The notes below the pieces were generated by a model that did no database searches, was not told the DNA's origin, and worked only from the letters and a program-made list of their open reading frames with translations. Shown one piece after another: positions 38,210-50,149 of a stretch of 64,000 bases of DNA. Position 1 is the first letter of the stretch; every line of letters begins with the position of its first letter. The translations under genes and the position numbers were made by a program. The DNA is from Batillaria attramentaria. Lineage: Eukaryota; Mollusca; Gastropoda; Batillariidae. Where the stretch lies: the NCBI GenBank assembly GCA_018292915.2, contig JACVVK020000017.1:576001-640000 (forward strand), read 5' to 3'.

Positions 38210-39340
38210 AGCGGTTAGAGGAGTAATGTCCTGATGTCTGTATTCGGGTTCTACGCCAGATAAATTGACACAAAATCGTCTTTCGTGTTTAATCTTTAGA
38301 TACCTGAGTGTACATCATTTTTTTCCGCACAAAAAGTCACGTATAGCGCTTACAAGTAAATCGTCTTAGAATGCGGAAAGCAAATTTTCCTCTCTACCTA
38401 AAACGTTGTTTAAAGGCCTCGTTCCTATTGATACAATGAACGCATGCTTGACAAAAGTCTGTTGTCCACGTTTCTCATGTACTGCGCGCAGCTTCAAAAG
38501 CTCTACCGTCATTTGAAAGGCCAAGTGCCCACCATGACGCTTATGTCCTTTGTCCGAGGTAACGGCACGTGCTGCTGACTACAAAGGGAGATGCTAGAAA
38601 GGCCTAAGCGCTTCTGAAACCTATAAAGCATAGGCCCTTTTTCGATATCACGGTAGATGCTGCTGACCACAAAAGGAAGCTGCAAAAGCGTTACTAAATG
38701 TCTTGAGTGCCTTGGCAGTGGCGTGCCAGGGCCTCGTTTCCCTGTGGGTTGTCGTGAGCTCACTGTCATGTTCAGACCCTTCTCTGTCCTGCTGAGGTCA
38801 TGGCCTGCACTGGACATGAAGGGTGACCGCCCTTGGGGGAGGAGGGGGGGATGGGGGTTGGGTCGGGGGTGGGGGGAGAAGGGGGGGGGGGAGATGACCA
38901 GTCATTCTCCAGCAGATTTCTATCGCGCGTCTGTCCTCTCACGGGTCCGCCTGGACACTCTCGGTTTCCAAGACAACGCACGTGCGTTTGACAGGGGGGT
39001 AGGGGAGGGTGGACAAGGCTGCCGTGGAATGGCAAAAAGGGCGCAAGTGTTTGTTAAACCCAAGGCGCGCGGGCTGTTTTACCCGATGACGGAAGAAGGG
39101 CTGTTATAATATCTCTCCCCTTTATTGGACGGTGTCATTCATCTTGAAGTACTGGCCTAGCTATCCTGGCAGGAAATTATGATTAATCTTGAAGAGGACT
39201 CGTCGTCTGTGGAGTGCCACACGCTTTCAGGTTGAAATGAAGCCCCTAGCTGGTTTATAAAATAATGATAATAAAATAATAAAATAATGATAAATAGTAT
39301 TTGTAGACCGCAGACTCTCCAGATAGGACTCACTGCGCTA
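38210..39340. other. Intergenic stretch, nothing recognised
   Basis: A weak duplication ('gctgctgacYacaaa' at 38570 and 38656) and a G-rich segment at 38836-38894 are visible. No conserved coding segment is seen. Confidence 0.5.
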
Positions 39341-39348
39341 ACACGCAC

Positions 39349-39765
<417 letters not shown>

Positions 39766-39835
39766 GACACCCCCGCCCCCCCATCTCACACAACCTCTTC
39801 ATGATACAAATACACACCAAAAAAAAAAAAAAAAA

Positions 39836-39990
39836 AAACTAATGGGTTAGACGCCAAAAACCTGATGGAAAAGGTGTCTGAACTGAACTGGGACAGCGTG
39901 GGCAGATTACGTAGTTCGGCTGACAGCGAGTTCCAGACATGTGGGGCTGAAACACTGAAGGACCGCTCTCCGACAATTTTCATGTTTCTT
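39836..39990 (-). mobile_element. LINE 3' coding stub
   Basis: On the minus strand the frame encodes GERSFSVSAPHVWNSLSAEL followed by RNLPTLSQF. This corresponds to the conserved C-terminal end of the LINE polyprotein at 45.1 kb (GRSFSYAAPSVWNALP). An A-run at 39820-39838 lies at its 3' side. Confidence 0.8.
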
Positions 39991-40555
39991 TTCGGTCTCT
40001 CAGACGCTTTTCAGCGGCGGATCGAAGCGCACTTGCACAACTTGCATGGGTTTATATCCGCGTTGGACGTCACGAACTGATGCATGTTCGAAATGTCCTA
40101 TTTCTTTCTTACCAAGGCGGACATATGTCTGTCGTTACCGCTTATGCAAGAACGTCCAGACCATTTTTGTATGAGCTTAAAACAGCTCCCAGCCGTACCG
40201 GGATATTTTTTATTTTGCCCGGCACACAAATGTGAGTGTTCCACCGGGCTGTGTGTCCTCACACCACAGAGCCGTAAATAGATATAACTGTATGTAGTTC
40301 TATGGTTCACACCCTCGGACATTGCCCAGCACCGCCACTTAGTCTGAAGCCATCCCATCCATTACGCTACACACCCAAGGTGTCGGCCGCACTGTCCCTT
40401 TATTGCATTAGACGCCCCTACACAGTCTGGATGGAAAGCTTTAGTGCCGTCACGCATTCTCTCTGGCATCTTTCTTTCTTTCTTATTTTGGTCTTCTCTC
40501 CCTCCCTGTTTCTCGTCTCTGTCTCTGTCTGACTGGCTGTATGTCTGTCTGGTTG
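39991..40555. other. Intergenic stretch, nothing recognised
   Basis: No coding similarity or repeat is identified. Confidence 0.45.
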
Positions 40556-40790
40556 TCTGTCTGTCTGTCTGTCTCTCTCTGTCTGTTTAAAGGTTGGTTT
40601 GTTCCCTCCCTCTCTCTCTACAGGTTGGTTTGTTCCCTGTCAGTCTCTGTGTCTCTGTCTCTGTCTGTCTGTGTGTCTCTCTCTCTAAAGGTTGGTTTGT
40701 TCCCTATCATTCTCTGTGTCTCTGTCTCTCTTTCTCTCTGTCTAAAGGTTGGTTTGTTCCCTGTCATCCTCTCTCTCTCTCTCTCTAAAG
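40556..40790. repeat. CT-rich minisatellite, about 60-bp period
   Basis: 'aggttggtttgttccct' occurs four times (about 40590, 40622, 40690 and 40747), separated by CTGT/CTCT runs of varying length. Confidence 0.85.
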
Positions 40791-41299
40791 CTAGCGCGCA
40801 TTTAATCACAGAGTCCCTCTTTCTGACTGTTAGCAATAGCGAAAAGTGATACCCGCACAAACTTACATTGTCAATATCAGCAGAAGGCTCTGACAGACAC
40901 GGGATACACAGCGTTCTAACACCAAGTAGCTTGGGGCCTCTTGGGTTTCTGACAATCTTCTCAAATACTTTTTGACAACTGCCTCTGTTCGAGACACTGA
41001 TACTGTGAAAACATGTACTCTAGCGCTCGGGCATGACATGGCCATTTCAATCTGTAGTTAAAGTCCCTGATGTGTTTTCGAGATAGTCACCTCTGTCTGT
41101 CTGTCGGTCGGTCGGTCGGTTCGCGACTTCAGCAGCTGGTCAAACGCATTCAGTTAGATCGGGACAAGCACAGTGCGTATCCCCATACTTGGGACCACAT
41201 CCCGTCTCTCTCTCTCTTTCTCTCTCTCTCTTGGAATAAGAAAAATGAATCTGAGAAGCACTTAGCCCCTTCTGCCATTTGACTGCAGAGATGGAGAGA

Positions 41300-41300
<1 letters not shown>
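40791..41300. other. Intergenic stretch, nothing recognised
   Basis: A short (GGTC)n tract (41103-41120) and CT runs near 41205-41230 are the only simple features. Confidence 0.45.

Positions 41301-41366
<66 letters not shown>
41301..41366. repeat. (TG)n microsatellite
   Basis: About 66 bases of uninterrupted TG. Confidence 0.97.
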
Positions 41367-41369
<3 letters not shown>

Positions 41370-41581
41370 CAATCAATCACCAAGGCACACTTCCAAGTTA
41401 AACCGATGCGAGCAAGCTCGTACGGAAATTAAAAAAAAATCTCAAACTGATGAACCAAGACAACCGACCATGGCCCTTTTGACAAAAAGAAAAGAAAAAG
41501 AAGAAGAAGACACCTCCAAAACCAACCTTCACCCACCCACCCACCCACCCAACTAACAACCAATAAAACAAAAGAATCCAA

Positions 41582-41955
41582 ATGAAATTAAACAACAAAA
41601 ACAAAACAACACCACCAAAACCGCAAAAAAAACAAACAACAACCAAAAACCCACCCCCCAAAAAACAACAACAACAACAAACAACAACAACAACAAAAAC
41701 CAACAAAACAACAACAACAAAAGAAACAAACAAGCAAACAACAAAACCAAACACAACTACTACAACACCAAAGGTGGGTGGGTGTTTGGGAGTTTATCAA
41801 CAACAACAACAAACAACAACAACAACAACAAAAGAAAGAAACAACAACAACAAAACAAACAAACAAGCAAACAACAAAACCAAACACAACTACTACAACA
41901 CCAAAGGTGGGTGGGTGTTTGGGAGTTTATCAACAACAACAACAACAACAACAGG
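41582..41955. repeat. (CAA)n-rich array with a duplicated segment
   Basis: CAA-type repeats dominate. A segment of about 85 bases containing 'caaacacaactactacaaca' and 'ggtgggtgggtgtttgggag' occurs at about 41730-41812 and 41860-41945. The second word is the inverse of the SINE-A terminal tail, so a SINE-A stub was duplicated with its flank. Confidence 0.85.
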
Positions 41956-42295
41956 CAAACAAAGGGCGAACTCGAGCTTTAACTCGAGTTGGGACTGAGA
42001 CTTTATTCGGAAGTTGTAATGAAGGACCCCTGAGGTGCTGTGGACGGCGCAACCCGCGAATCTTCATCCTCTTTGAAAGGAAAACTATTGATTTTTGTGC
42101 TAGTTTATACTGTCCTATCTTTATCAGTGGATGCAAGGACTTTAGTCACGTGACGTGTTACCCGAGACTTTGAAATCCGCGTACTGTAAATCTCGCGAGA
42201 ACTTACACCGCGTACCGATTTGCCAAAACTATACAAAAGTGACCACCTGCAAAGTGTTGACAGATTTTGAAATGCGTACCAGTCTGGTAAAGGTA

Positions 42296-42475
42296 AGGTT
42301 ACAGAACACTAATTACGCTAAATATAGTACAAACTTTTTGCCCCTTTTTAGATCTGTGAGCAGAGTAAGTAATGGACATAGGGGGCTTTTTGTTGGCTTT
42401 GTAAATAAGTTTCATGCCAGGTATGAGTAAAATTAGGGAAAAGTGAGTGTGGGTTGTGGTCTCTTTGTATTCATA
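42296..42475. repeat. Dispersed repeat R2, copy 1
   Basis: It shares 'ctaaatat', 'gggggctttttgttggcttt' (GGTGCT in copy 2), 'aagtttcatgccaggta', 'taaaattagggNaaa' and 'tttgtattcat' in order with 50933-51112. The family is unknown. Confidence 0.75.
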
Positions 42476-42567
42476 CCCTAGCTAACATAAACCTTAAAAC
42501 GAACCCTAACCCTCCATAGGGCGAACCACACATACTGCCTGAACCTCATTTGACATCAAGCTGAAGA

Positions 42568-42739
42568 GGGGAGCCGGAACAGCCGAGCGGTAGAGCGTTG
42601 GACTTTCAGTGCTCGGGTCCTGAGTTCGAATCCTGGCTGGGAGCCAAACATTTGTGCTGGCATTTTCCCTTGTCTTTGATATCACCCTTATGTGACGGAA
42701 AAGGACGTTAAACCGCTGAACGCCCACTCACCAACCCTC
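42568..42739 (+). mobile_element. SINE-A copy
   Basis: Full-length: 'ggggagccggaacagccgag', B-box-like 'ctgagttcgaatcctgg', body to 'aaggacgttaaaccgctgaa' and a short CACC tail. Confidence 0.9.
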
Positions 42740-42893
42740 CATCTGTAGAGCGGAGTGAACCACGGCGACTTTATTTCTATGCCCATGCCGGCCTTGGAAT
42801 TACGCAACAATTTTAACCCGCTATTGTTTTCCTCCCAAGGAAAACACGAGACGAGGAATATGAGAGAAGGAAGGAAGCTCCACAGAGGACACG

Positions 42894-42955
42894 AGTTAGT
42901 TAGTTAGTTAGTTAGGGCTTAACGCCGCGCAAGCAACAGAGGCTAATTCGCGGCA
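42894..42955 (-). repeat. (CTAA)n-tailed dispersed repeat R3, copy 1
   Basis: On the minus strand 'gcttgcgcggcgttaagccc' precedes (TAAC)n. Copies at 46043 and 47712 are alike. The constant order (sequence, then tetranucleotide tail) suggests a retroposon 3' end with a CTAA repeat. Confidence 0.8.
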
Positions 42956-43170
42956 ACAGAGGACACGAAAAAAGGACGGTTGAAAGAGGAGAAAGGCGCA
43001 AAGAGTTTCATTTTCCTTAGAAGATGAAGGGCAAAGAGAAAGGATAATGTCATCCTTGGTGTTAAATTCCGTAATAATTAACTGACCCCCTTTCTAGCGG
43101 CAACTTGACTTGTTTACGATCTCGCAATCTGTTGACAGAGGATGAAAATTCGTTCAGGTTCATCTATGGG

Positions 43171-43346
43171 GGTGTGTGAGCTGGGTGTTTGGGATTTTAA
43201 CGCCCTTTTCCACCACGTATCGATATCAAAGACGGGGCAACGAGAAAAAGGACCAAACACGAATATTTGGCCCCAGCCGCGATTCGAACTCAGGACCCGA
43301 GCATTGAAAACCCAACGCTGTACCATTCGGCCACCCCGGCTCCCCT
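43171..43346 (-). mobile_element. SINE-A copy
   Basis: Minus strand: 'ggggagccggggtggccgaa' head, B-box-like 'cctgagttcgaatcgcgg', body to 'gggcgttaaaatcccaaaca'. It is nearly complete. Confidence 0.92.
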
Positions 43347-43459
43347 AAACCATCTACGCATTTAAAAGCGATATTACTTGGTAGGTAGGTAAGATAAGGT
43401 TTAACGCCTCCGCCACAAGAGTGATTGGAGACGGCCGTAACGGGCAGGTTAACAGCTTT

Positions 43460-45226
43460 TCCAAGTAACAAATGAACTCTTAGGGAAATCCAAAACCAAG
43501 CCATTGCCGTCTGACATTCCCTGTACTGAAATCCCTCAACGTTTCAGTGACTTCTTTGCGAACAAGATCCGATTGTTGCGTGATGAGCTTGACTCCCGTA
43601 CCTGCGCCCAGCCCGTATTTCATGTATACGATGGCCCCATGTTTAGTAACTTTGTTCCTGTCACCCAGAAGGAAATCAGTGACTTGATCACCAAATCCCC
43701 CTCAAAGTCTTGCATGCTAGACCCCATTCCTACTGACATAGTGAAGCAATGTTTCTTAGACCTAGTACCTCTGATCACAGATATAAACATGTCACTCTCC
43801 TCAGGCAGAGTACCCAGTCAGTTTATGCAGGCAGTTGCCACTCCACTTCTTAAGAAACCTAGCCTTGACCGTAACATCTTAAAAGCATTACCGGCCCGTG
43901 TCAAACATCCCGTTCGTATCAAAGATACTGGAAAAGGTTGTGCTCGCCCAGCTCCAGAAACATCTGAGCCAAAACGGTTTGCTTGAAATCCGCCAGTCCG
44001 CCTATAGGAGCGGTCACAGCACGGAGACTGCGGTGCTTAGTGTCGTGGGTGAGTTGCTGTCCAATGCGGATGAGAGACTTGTCTCTCTGGTGGCTCTCCT
44101 CGACCTGAGCGCCACATTCGACACGCTTGACCACTCGATCCTTCTCCAAAGGCTTGAGACTACCTTCGGTTTTCGCGGGACGGTGCTCACCTGGTTCGCA
44201 TCCTACCTTAGCAATCGCTACCAGTCGGTATGTGTTCGCGATGTGCGTTCCACACCAAGTCTTCTAGCCTTCGGAGTCCCTCAGGGCTCAGTGCTTGGCC
44301 CTGTCCTCTTTACGCTTTACTCACAGCCCCTGTCAGACATTAAAAACCAGCATCAGTGTTCTTTCCACAAATATGCAGACGATACAGGGTTATCACAGTG
44401 TGCAACACCAGAGGCTTTTGTCTCAGCTCAAGATTGCATCCAATCCTGTATTGTTGATATCTTGTCATGGATAAACAGTAACAAACTGATGCTGAACACA
44501 GATAAGACGGAAGTCATGCTGGCAGGTACAGAGCACAGGCTGAAGCAGGTAGACAGCAACTCGGTGTCCATAGCTGATGATAGTATAACGTTCAAACCCT
44601 CAGTTAAGTACCTCGGTGTCACTCTTGACCAGACGCTTTCTATGGAGGACCACATTAGCCAGGTCTGTCGCTCTGGCGTTGAGGCCATCCGTTCATACTT
44701 ATCCGAAACCGCTGCCACTACACTTGTCAATGCCACCATTACTTCCCGGCTAGATTACTGTAATTCTGTCATGTATGGAATCTCCTCTGAGCAAATGCAA
44801 AGGCTACAGCGCGTGCAAAACAACGCCGCTCGCCTTATTCTTAGAAAACGAAAAAGAGACCATGCCACTCCCCTTCTGAAACAGCTGCACTGGCTTCCAA
44901 TCCCTCTCCGCATCCAGTTCAAAATTGCAACACTGGCGTACCGCCATTTCGATGGCTCTCTCCCTCTGTACCTGTCTGCAATGCTTACAACCTACCAACC
45001 CTCCCGTACTCTCTGTTCATCATCAGAAAAACTGTTAAAGGTTCCAAGAACAACTCTGAAGTCAGCTGGCGGTCGTTCATTTTCTTACGCCGCCCCCTCT
45101 GTGTGGAACGCTTTACCTGTCACCATTAGGGACCTTCCCACGCTGACTCAATTTAAGGCCCATTTGAAGACCTACCTCTTTAGGCAAGCTTTCGAGCTGT
45201 AGACCGACCACTGTTTCATCGGCACT

Positions 45227-45263
<37 letters not shown>

Positions 45264-45325
45264 CACAAAGAGTGTTTCGTAGAATACAGATAGGCGCTAT
45301 ATAAACTGTATTCATTATTATTATT
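43460..45325 (+). mobile_element. 5'-truncated CR1/Jockey-like LINE
   Basis: A non-LTR retrotransposon fragment of about 1.87 kb contains most of the reverse transcriptase, a C-terminal region, and a 3' UTR with a (TG)n tract (45228-45261). It ends 'gataggcgctatataaact' and ATT repeats. The endonuclease domain and ORF1 are absent, as expected for 5' truncation during insertion. The 3' end format matches the stub in PREB intron 8. Confidence 0.9.
43463..45202 (+). pseudogene. LINE reverse transcriptase, frameshifted
   Basis: The upstream part (frame open to 43986) carries the pre-RT signature DPIPTDIVKQ. The downstream part (open to the stop at 45200-45202) carries motif A DLSATFDTLDH at residues 69-79 counted from ATG 43898, motif B GVPQGSVLGPVLF at 126-138, motif C YADDT at 159-163, and the C-terminal LHWLPI and WNALP motifs. 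The two parts are in different frames, with a single-base-type disruption near 43885. The residue after SA in motif A is T where relatives usually have A. The catalytic aspartates are retained, but the copy is truncated and shifted and so inactive. Confidence 0.88.
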
Positions 45326-45796
45326 AAGGGGGGGGGGGGTGTCACGCGTTGTCACTGGGTTGGCGTGGAGGAGCGGTGGCCAAGCGAGTCGTCGACGAGC
45401 ACAACACGACAATAGACAGACAAAATAAGAACACAGAACGATAGATAAGCAACAAGAAATGTGATAAAGAAATACAGACTGGAAACAACCTAACATCAAT
45501 ACACACTACAAGAACAAAACCCTAAGCTGCGTCCCTGTTATACTGGTTAGAAGAGGGAAGGAGAAGAAAAGAAACAGGAATACACGTGGTTAGAAAGAAA
45601 AGGTACCCGATAGGCCCTGCCTGCCAGCCGCCGAGTCCTAACCCGCACTGAAGAAATCTACTCACCCCTCAACTACGCTAACTCCTGCTACTCAGTACTC
45701 ACTAACTGGCAGTGGCCACACGTGAAACTTATGAACTTTACTAACCACCCGGCCTAGAATGCCAAGAGAATAACAATACGTATGACACACGAGCCA
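45326..45796. other. Intergenic stretch, nothing recognised
   Basis: A G-run (45328-45339) marks the end of the LINE tail; the rest shows no recognised gene or repeat. Confidence 0.45.
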
Positions 45797-45991
45797 CACA
45801 CACACACACACACACACACACGCCTACACGCACCTGACGACACCCAAAAGAAACACACACACACACACACACACACACAGGGGGGAAGGGGCAGCTATCC
45901 TAACGGAACAGGCGAACAGTCCGGTTGATTGAGTCCAGTCAGACTGGGCAGCCTTTGTTTTTGCTGTGATGAACCTGTTACACAAACAGAT

Positions 45992-46033
<42 letters not shown>
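45797..46033. repeat. Three (CA)n tracts
   Basis: (CA)n lies at 45797-45822, 45854-45880 and 45993-46033, with unique sequence between. Confidence 0.94.
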
Positions 46034-46036
<3 letters not shown>

Positions 46037-46042
46037 CAAATG

Positions 46043-46103
46043 ATAGTTAGTTATTTAGGGCTTTAACGCCGCGCAAGCAACTAAGACTATTTCGCGGCTA
46101 ATC
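46043..46103 (-). repeat. (CTAA)n-tailed dispersed repeat R3, copy 2
   Basis: The minus strand reads 'ccgcgaaatagtcttagttg', 'cttgcgcggcgttaaagccc', then a short TAAC tail. Same family as 42894 and 47712. Confidence 0.8.
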
Positions 46104-47483
46104 CGAGTCCCTTCTTGCCAGGTTTTTTTAAAACGAGATGTATATACATACTAAAAATTTGTGAGACTTAAAGGACATCCATACGAGATTAATTTCTTCC
46201 AGGTCTGTAATAACAATTGAACGGACGGAGGTAAATGAAAGGCCATGATTCTGGACGGACTATATCTTATAAAACAAGTTTGTTTTTTCCTTCAGGAAAT
46301 TAAAGATGTTGTCAGGAGGGACATCCCTGAATAACACCTTCAGTGAGTCAGCTGAATCACAGTCAAAGGAAACAGTTCTTTGGTGCAATGGGACTGCTCG
46401 AACCAGTTCCGTGGTGCAATGGAGCTGAACTTGGGGCACCATTTCTAAGATTGCTAACTTTTATATAGGGAGGCTTTTGTTTGGGAACAGTTGAGCTTGT
46501 TACTGCGCCTGTAGGCTCCAAAGAGTCCAGCCAGTCCCTCTGACATTACTGCTTCTGGGCTGGGAACAAGTGTGTTTTGGCTGAAGTTTTAAAGGTGGGG
46601 ACCGAATCTATAATAATGCCTTATGTTTTTTTAGTACCTTGGGCCTTTAGAGGCCTATTTTCCGAACATTTAGGCTCACAGATTCTTTTTGGCTGTTTAT
46701 GTTAGTTTTAACATCCGTACCACTCAGACACGTAATAATAACGGCAACAAGAACTACAGAAACAAGAACAATTCGTCATACCGATAACTACAACAGCCGT
46801 TATGTGCTAAAGAGCCAAGAAGGAGAAGAAGAAGAAGAAGAACAGCAGTAGCGACACCACCACCACCGCAACAAAGACGACAACAATAACGACGACAACC
46901 ACAACCACCACCACCACAACAACATCAACAACAACAGCGCAATAAATCTACAGATGACGAGATTCTCGCACTTCCCATTTCAACATCGAAAACAACACAA
47001 ATCCAAAAACAGCTATGACAACAAGCCTCCACGAACTCGAAAACAACTGAGAAAAATTTATCGAAGTTCCATCATCCTAAAATTAAGACTTCTCGCGCTG
47101 CACAAAAACAAAGATGGCGACTTTGGGAGCATCCCAAACCGTGGCAATGAGGTGGCAAATGACTGGAGCCTCGCTCCGGCAACCGCAATGATTGATGGGA
47201 AGGGCAATGGGGGTTTCCGGGGATAAGGGAAGGCCTGTCAGCCGTCCAAACCCCATTAACGCAACGGTTTTTAACGGGCGATGACCTCATTTGAAAAACT
47301 ATCCATCTTTACGCAACATCTCTCACGCCAGAAGCCCATCTTCAGTTTGACTTAGACCGGCTTTTGCTGCGGGAAAATTGCGAAGGAGAAAACGAGTTGA
47401 GTAAATTGGGTATGGTGATGAAGGTTTATTGAGAAGGGAGAGAAGAAATGATGAGGGGAAAGTTTTGGGATTTTTGGGAGGGA

Positions 47484-47485
<2 letters not shown>
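46104..47485. other. Intergenic stretch with triplet repeats
   Basis: A long interrupted run of CAA, CAC and GAA triplets lies at about 46735-46945. 'acaaagatggcgactttg' near 47104 resembles a YY1-type motif, but no exon could be linked to it. No gene is called. Confidence 0.5.
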
Positions 47486-47533
<48 letters not shown>

Positions 47534-47690
47534 CTCTCTCCCCATTTGAAGGTTAGACATTGGTGCAATACAATCTGGGATATAGTTTTACTCTCTGAGC
47601 CTTAGTCTCTGGAAACAAATTAGTCCTTCATTGGTTCTCCTTTAAGCTATACAAATTCTTGATATATATATATATATATATATATATCAT
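47486..47690. repeat. (CA)n(CT)n and (TA)n microsatellites
   Basis: (CA)n then (CT)n at 47486-47540; (TA)n at about 47663-47686. Confidence 0.93.
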
Positions 47691-47711
47691 GTTTTAAGCC
47701 GGACTTTTATG

Positions 47712-47835
47712 TTTTAACGAACCTGGCAGAACGGGGCTCGGTTTAGCCGCGAAATAGTCTTTGTTGCTTGCGCGGCGTTAAGCCCTAACTAACTAACTAA
47801 CTAACTGACTAACTAACTAACTAACTAACTAACTC
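47712..47835 (+). repeat. (CTAA)n-tailed dispersed repeat R3, copy 3 (longest)
   Basis: 'ttaacgaacctggcagaacg', 'tttagccgcgaaatagtctt', 'tgttgcttgcgcggcgttaa' and 'gccctaactaac' run into about 50 bases of CTAA units with one CTGA variant. This copy extends furthest 5' of the three. Confidence 0.85.
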
Positions 47836-47929
47836 CTTCTTCTTCATTATCACACACTTGTTGTAGGGTTCCTGTCTAATACAATAAACCCTTCGAGCCC
47901 TCTGTCTGTGCGTTTTTCCTTTGCGTTTG

Positions 47930-47930
<1 letters not shown>

Positions 47931-47977
<47 letters not shown>

Positions 47978-47978
47978 C
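47931..47978. repeat. (CA)n microsatellite
   Basis: About 48 bases of CA. The following stretch to 48756 shows no recognised gene; A-rich tracts lie at 48426-48453. Confidence 0.95.
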
Positions 47979-48756
47979 AAAATTCTGATCTCATCCGAAC
48001 CTATCTCAAGGAAGCAATTTTCTTTGACAGTGACGCGCAAGTATTACCGCTGACGTCTACCCTTTCGGCAAAATTGATCTTCACACGCAAAAGACTGGAT
48101 ACGAAAATAAAAGGCTTAAAGGCGTCGCATTACATACCGCAAAACTAGCGGACGAACGTGACCAAAACCGACTCTTTTGCAGGAGAGCTCGCGTGCTCGC
48201 AGTTTTGAAGAATCTCATCAAGAAAGCCCGACAGTTGGTGCAAGGGAGTCTCATTTTTGTCACCGTGGAGTTATGACATCTCATCTCCTTCTAATTCCAA
48301 AAAGCCCGCGAATAGGCCAAGGGGCATATTGACGGAATGAAGTATGATGTGAATACATCTGAACAGAATCCCCCAGGAGAGGTAGCCAGATAAAGGAGTT
48401 CATGTCTCTAGAGATGGACATGCTTTAAAAAAAAATTAAAAAAAAAAAAAAACCTCACCAAAAAACTGCACTTGGCTCGACAGGTCCAGCAAAGCGTTGG
48501 CGTGTTGTGCAAACTGCGTGATGGAAGTGTCCTCCATTTTTCATCGTTAGTTTCGTATTAAGCCCTGGGCCGTTTTCCAGCCCGAGGAACAAAACAGCAC
48601 TTCACTGACCTGTTCCTGTCTTTCAAACGTCGTTGAAAAGGTTAAGCGTTGCAGATGGACTTTCAAAATGAATTAACGATCTTGCACAGCTGTTATGTCA
48701 AGAAATGTAAGGTCTGACAGTTCTGTTTCTGTTTCTACAAGCACATCGGTTTGAAA

Positions 48757-48895
48757 GGGAGCCTTGATAGCCCAGCGGTAGAGCGTTGGACTTTCAATGC
48801 TCGGGTCGTGAGATCGGATCCCAGCCGGGTCTAAATATTTGTGCTGGCCTTTCTCTCCTTGGTATCATCCATATGTGGTGGAAAAGAACGTTGAA
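48757..48895 (+). mobile_element. SINE-A copy
   Basis: Head 'gggagccttgatagcccagc', B-box-like 'gtgagatcggatcccagcc' (eroded), body to 'ggaaaagaacgttgaactc'. The tail is replaced by (CT)n(CA)n. Confidence 0.85.
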
Positions 48896-48959
<64 letters not shown>

Positions 48960-49001
48960 GACACACACACACACAGACGCACACAATCAATCAGACAGAC
49001 A

Positions 49002-49069
<68 letters not shown>

Positions 49070-49070
49070 G
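48896..49070. repeat. (CT)n and interrupted (CA)n microsatellite
   Basis: CT passes into CA, interrupted by 'ggagac', 'gacgc' and a short (CAGA)n block, then CA again. Confidence 0.96.
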
Positions 49071-49074
49071 ACTC

Positions 49075-49880
49075 GAAAGGTCTGACGACATTTATACATA
49101 AGTTTGATAGGCACTTACTTGGGCCGTTTTGTCGTCACCGGACGATAACAAACAACATTATTTGAACATTATGTGGAAAGTAGGGGGACATAGGACAAAC
49201 ATTACTTAGAAATTGGAGTACACAGGACTTTGACCCGTACGACTGACTGAACATGACTTAGAAAGTGAGTGAGACTCATGGGACTGATGATTTTGACACA
49301 CAAGACTGACTAAAACATTAATCATAAAATAGGGGACATCAACATGTAACATTTAGGGCGCATAACATTGACAGAGCATGACTCATACAGTAGGAGAACA
49401 CTGGACTTTAATGCGTAACATTGACTGAACACTACTGAACATACTACGCTTTTGTAATGTTCAAAGTTGAAAAATAAATGCAATTCTAAATTCCGAAATT
49501 TAAATAGCTGGGCTGACCCTTCGCACCACGTGATTGTAATGTGTTTATGTGTGAGCGTGCGTGTTGGGTTCAGTTCGCGGCGCTTTGAGCCGATTCACGA
49601 AACTGGGTAAAGCGCCTATTCAATACTCATTATTATTATTATTATTATTACACTTAAACTCATGTTTGTCATACGCCTAATGCCACCAGGCAAGCAAGCA
49701 GAAGAACGTGATATGCACCGTTGTGTTGATTTCTTTTTTCTTTATCTTCCCCGATGCCCCTGGAGGGCAGGAAATAAAACAAAGCGACTTTTAATGACTT
49801 ACTTAGAAAGTAGGGGGTCACAGGACTTTGACTCATAACATTACTGACCAGTACTTAGACAGCCGAGGGACACGCGATTG
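49075..49880. repeat. Degenerate tandem array, about 60-65-bp period, split by SINE-B
   Basis: Recurring words are 'ggacNtNgNacaaacatta', 'acttagaaagt', 'aggactttgac', 'cataacattgactgaacat' and 'gggacaNag'. Units run from 49165 to about 49445 and resume at about 49795-49880 after a SINE-B 3' segment and about 140 bases of unrelated sequence. Confidence 0.7.
49456..49651 (+). mobile_element. SINE-B 3' fragment
   Basis: The body begins at 'aatgttcaaagttgaaaaat' and continues through 'aatagctgggctgacccttc' to 'taaagcgcctattcaatac' and ATT repeats. The head and first half are missing. Confidence 0.85.
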
Positions 49881-50149
49881 GAAACAATCCGTAGATAACA
49901 GTTCCTGGGAGACCCAGTGTTCGAGATATCAGTAACGGTCTGGTAGCACCATCAGTTCAGTCAAGGAAAGGCTGACTGCCCGTCCCCGGATATTACGCGT
50001 CTACCTCCAGACTCGGTCTCGTCTCTTGCACAGTATCAGACAACATCCTTCTCCAGAGGCAAGCCTCGATGGCCTGGTGGCCTCATTTCCTCGCATCAGG
50101 CCATGACGTCCATCTACTACTTTGAGTGTCATCGGTATGTCTCAGAGTC

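Noticed and set aside
38570..38690. Weak duplication 'gctgctgacYacaaa' about 86 bp apart
   Set aside because: Similarity is limited to about 30 bases and no third copy was found.
43460..45325. Retroviral or viral polymerase integration
   Set aside because: The motif set (YADDT, GVPQGSVLGP, LHWLPI, WNALP) and the simple-repeat 3' end belong to non-LTR retrotransposons; no LTR, protease, integrase or envelope is present.
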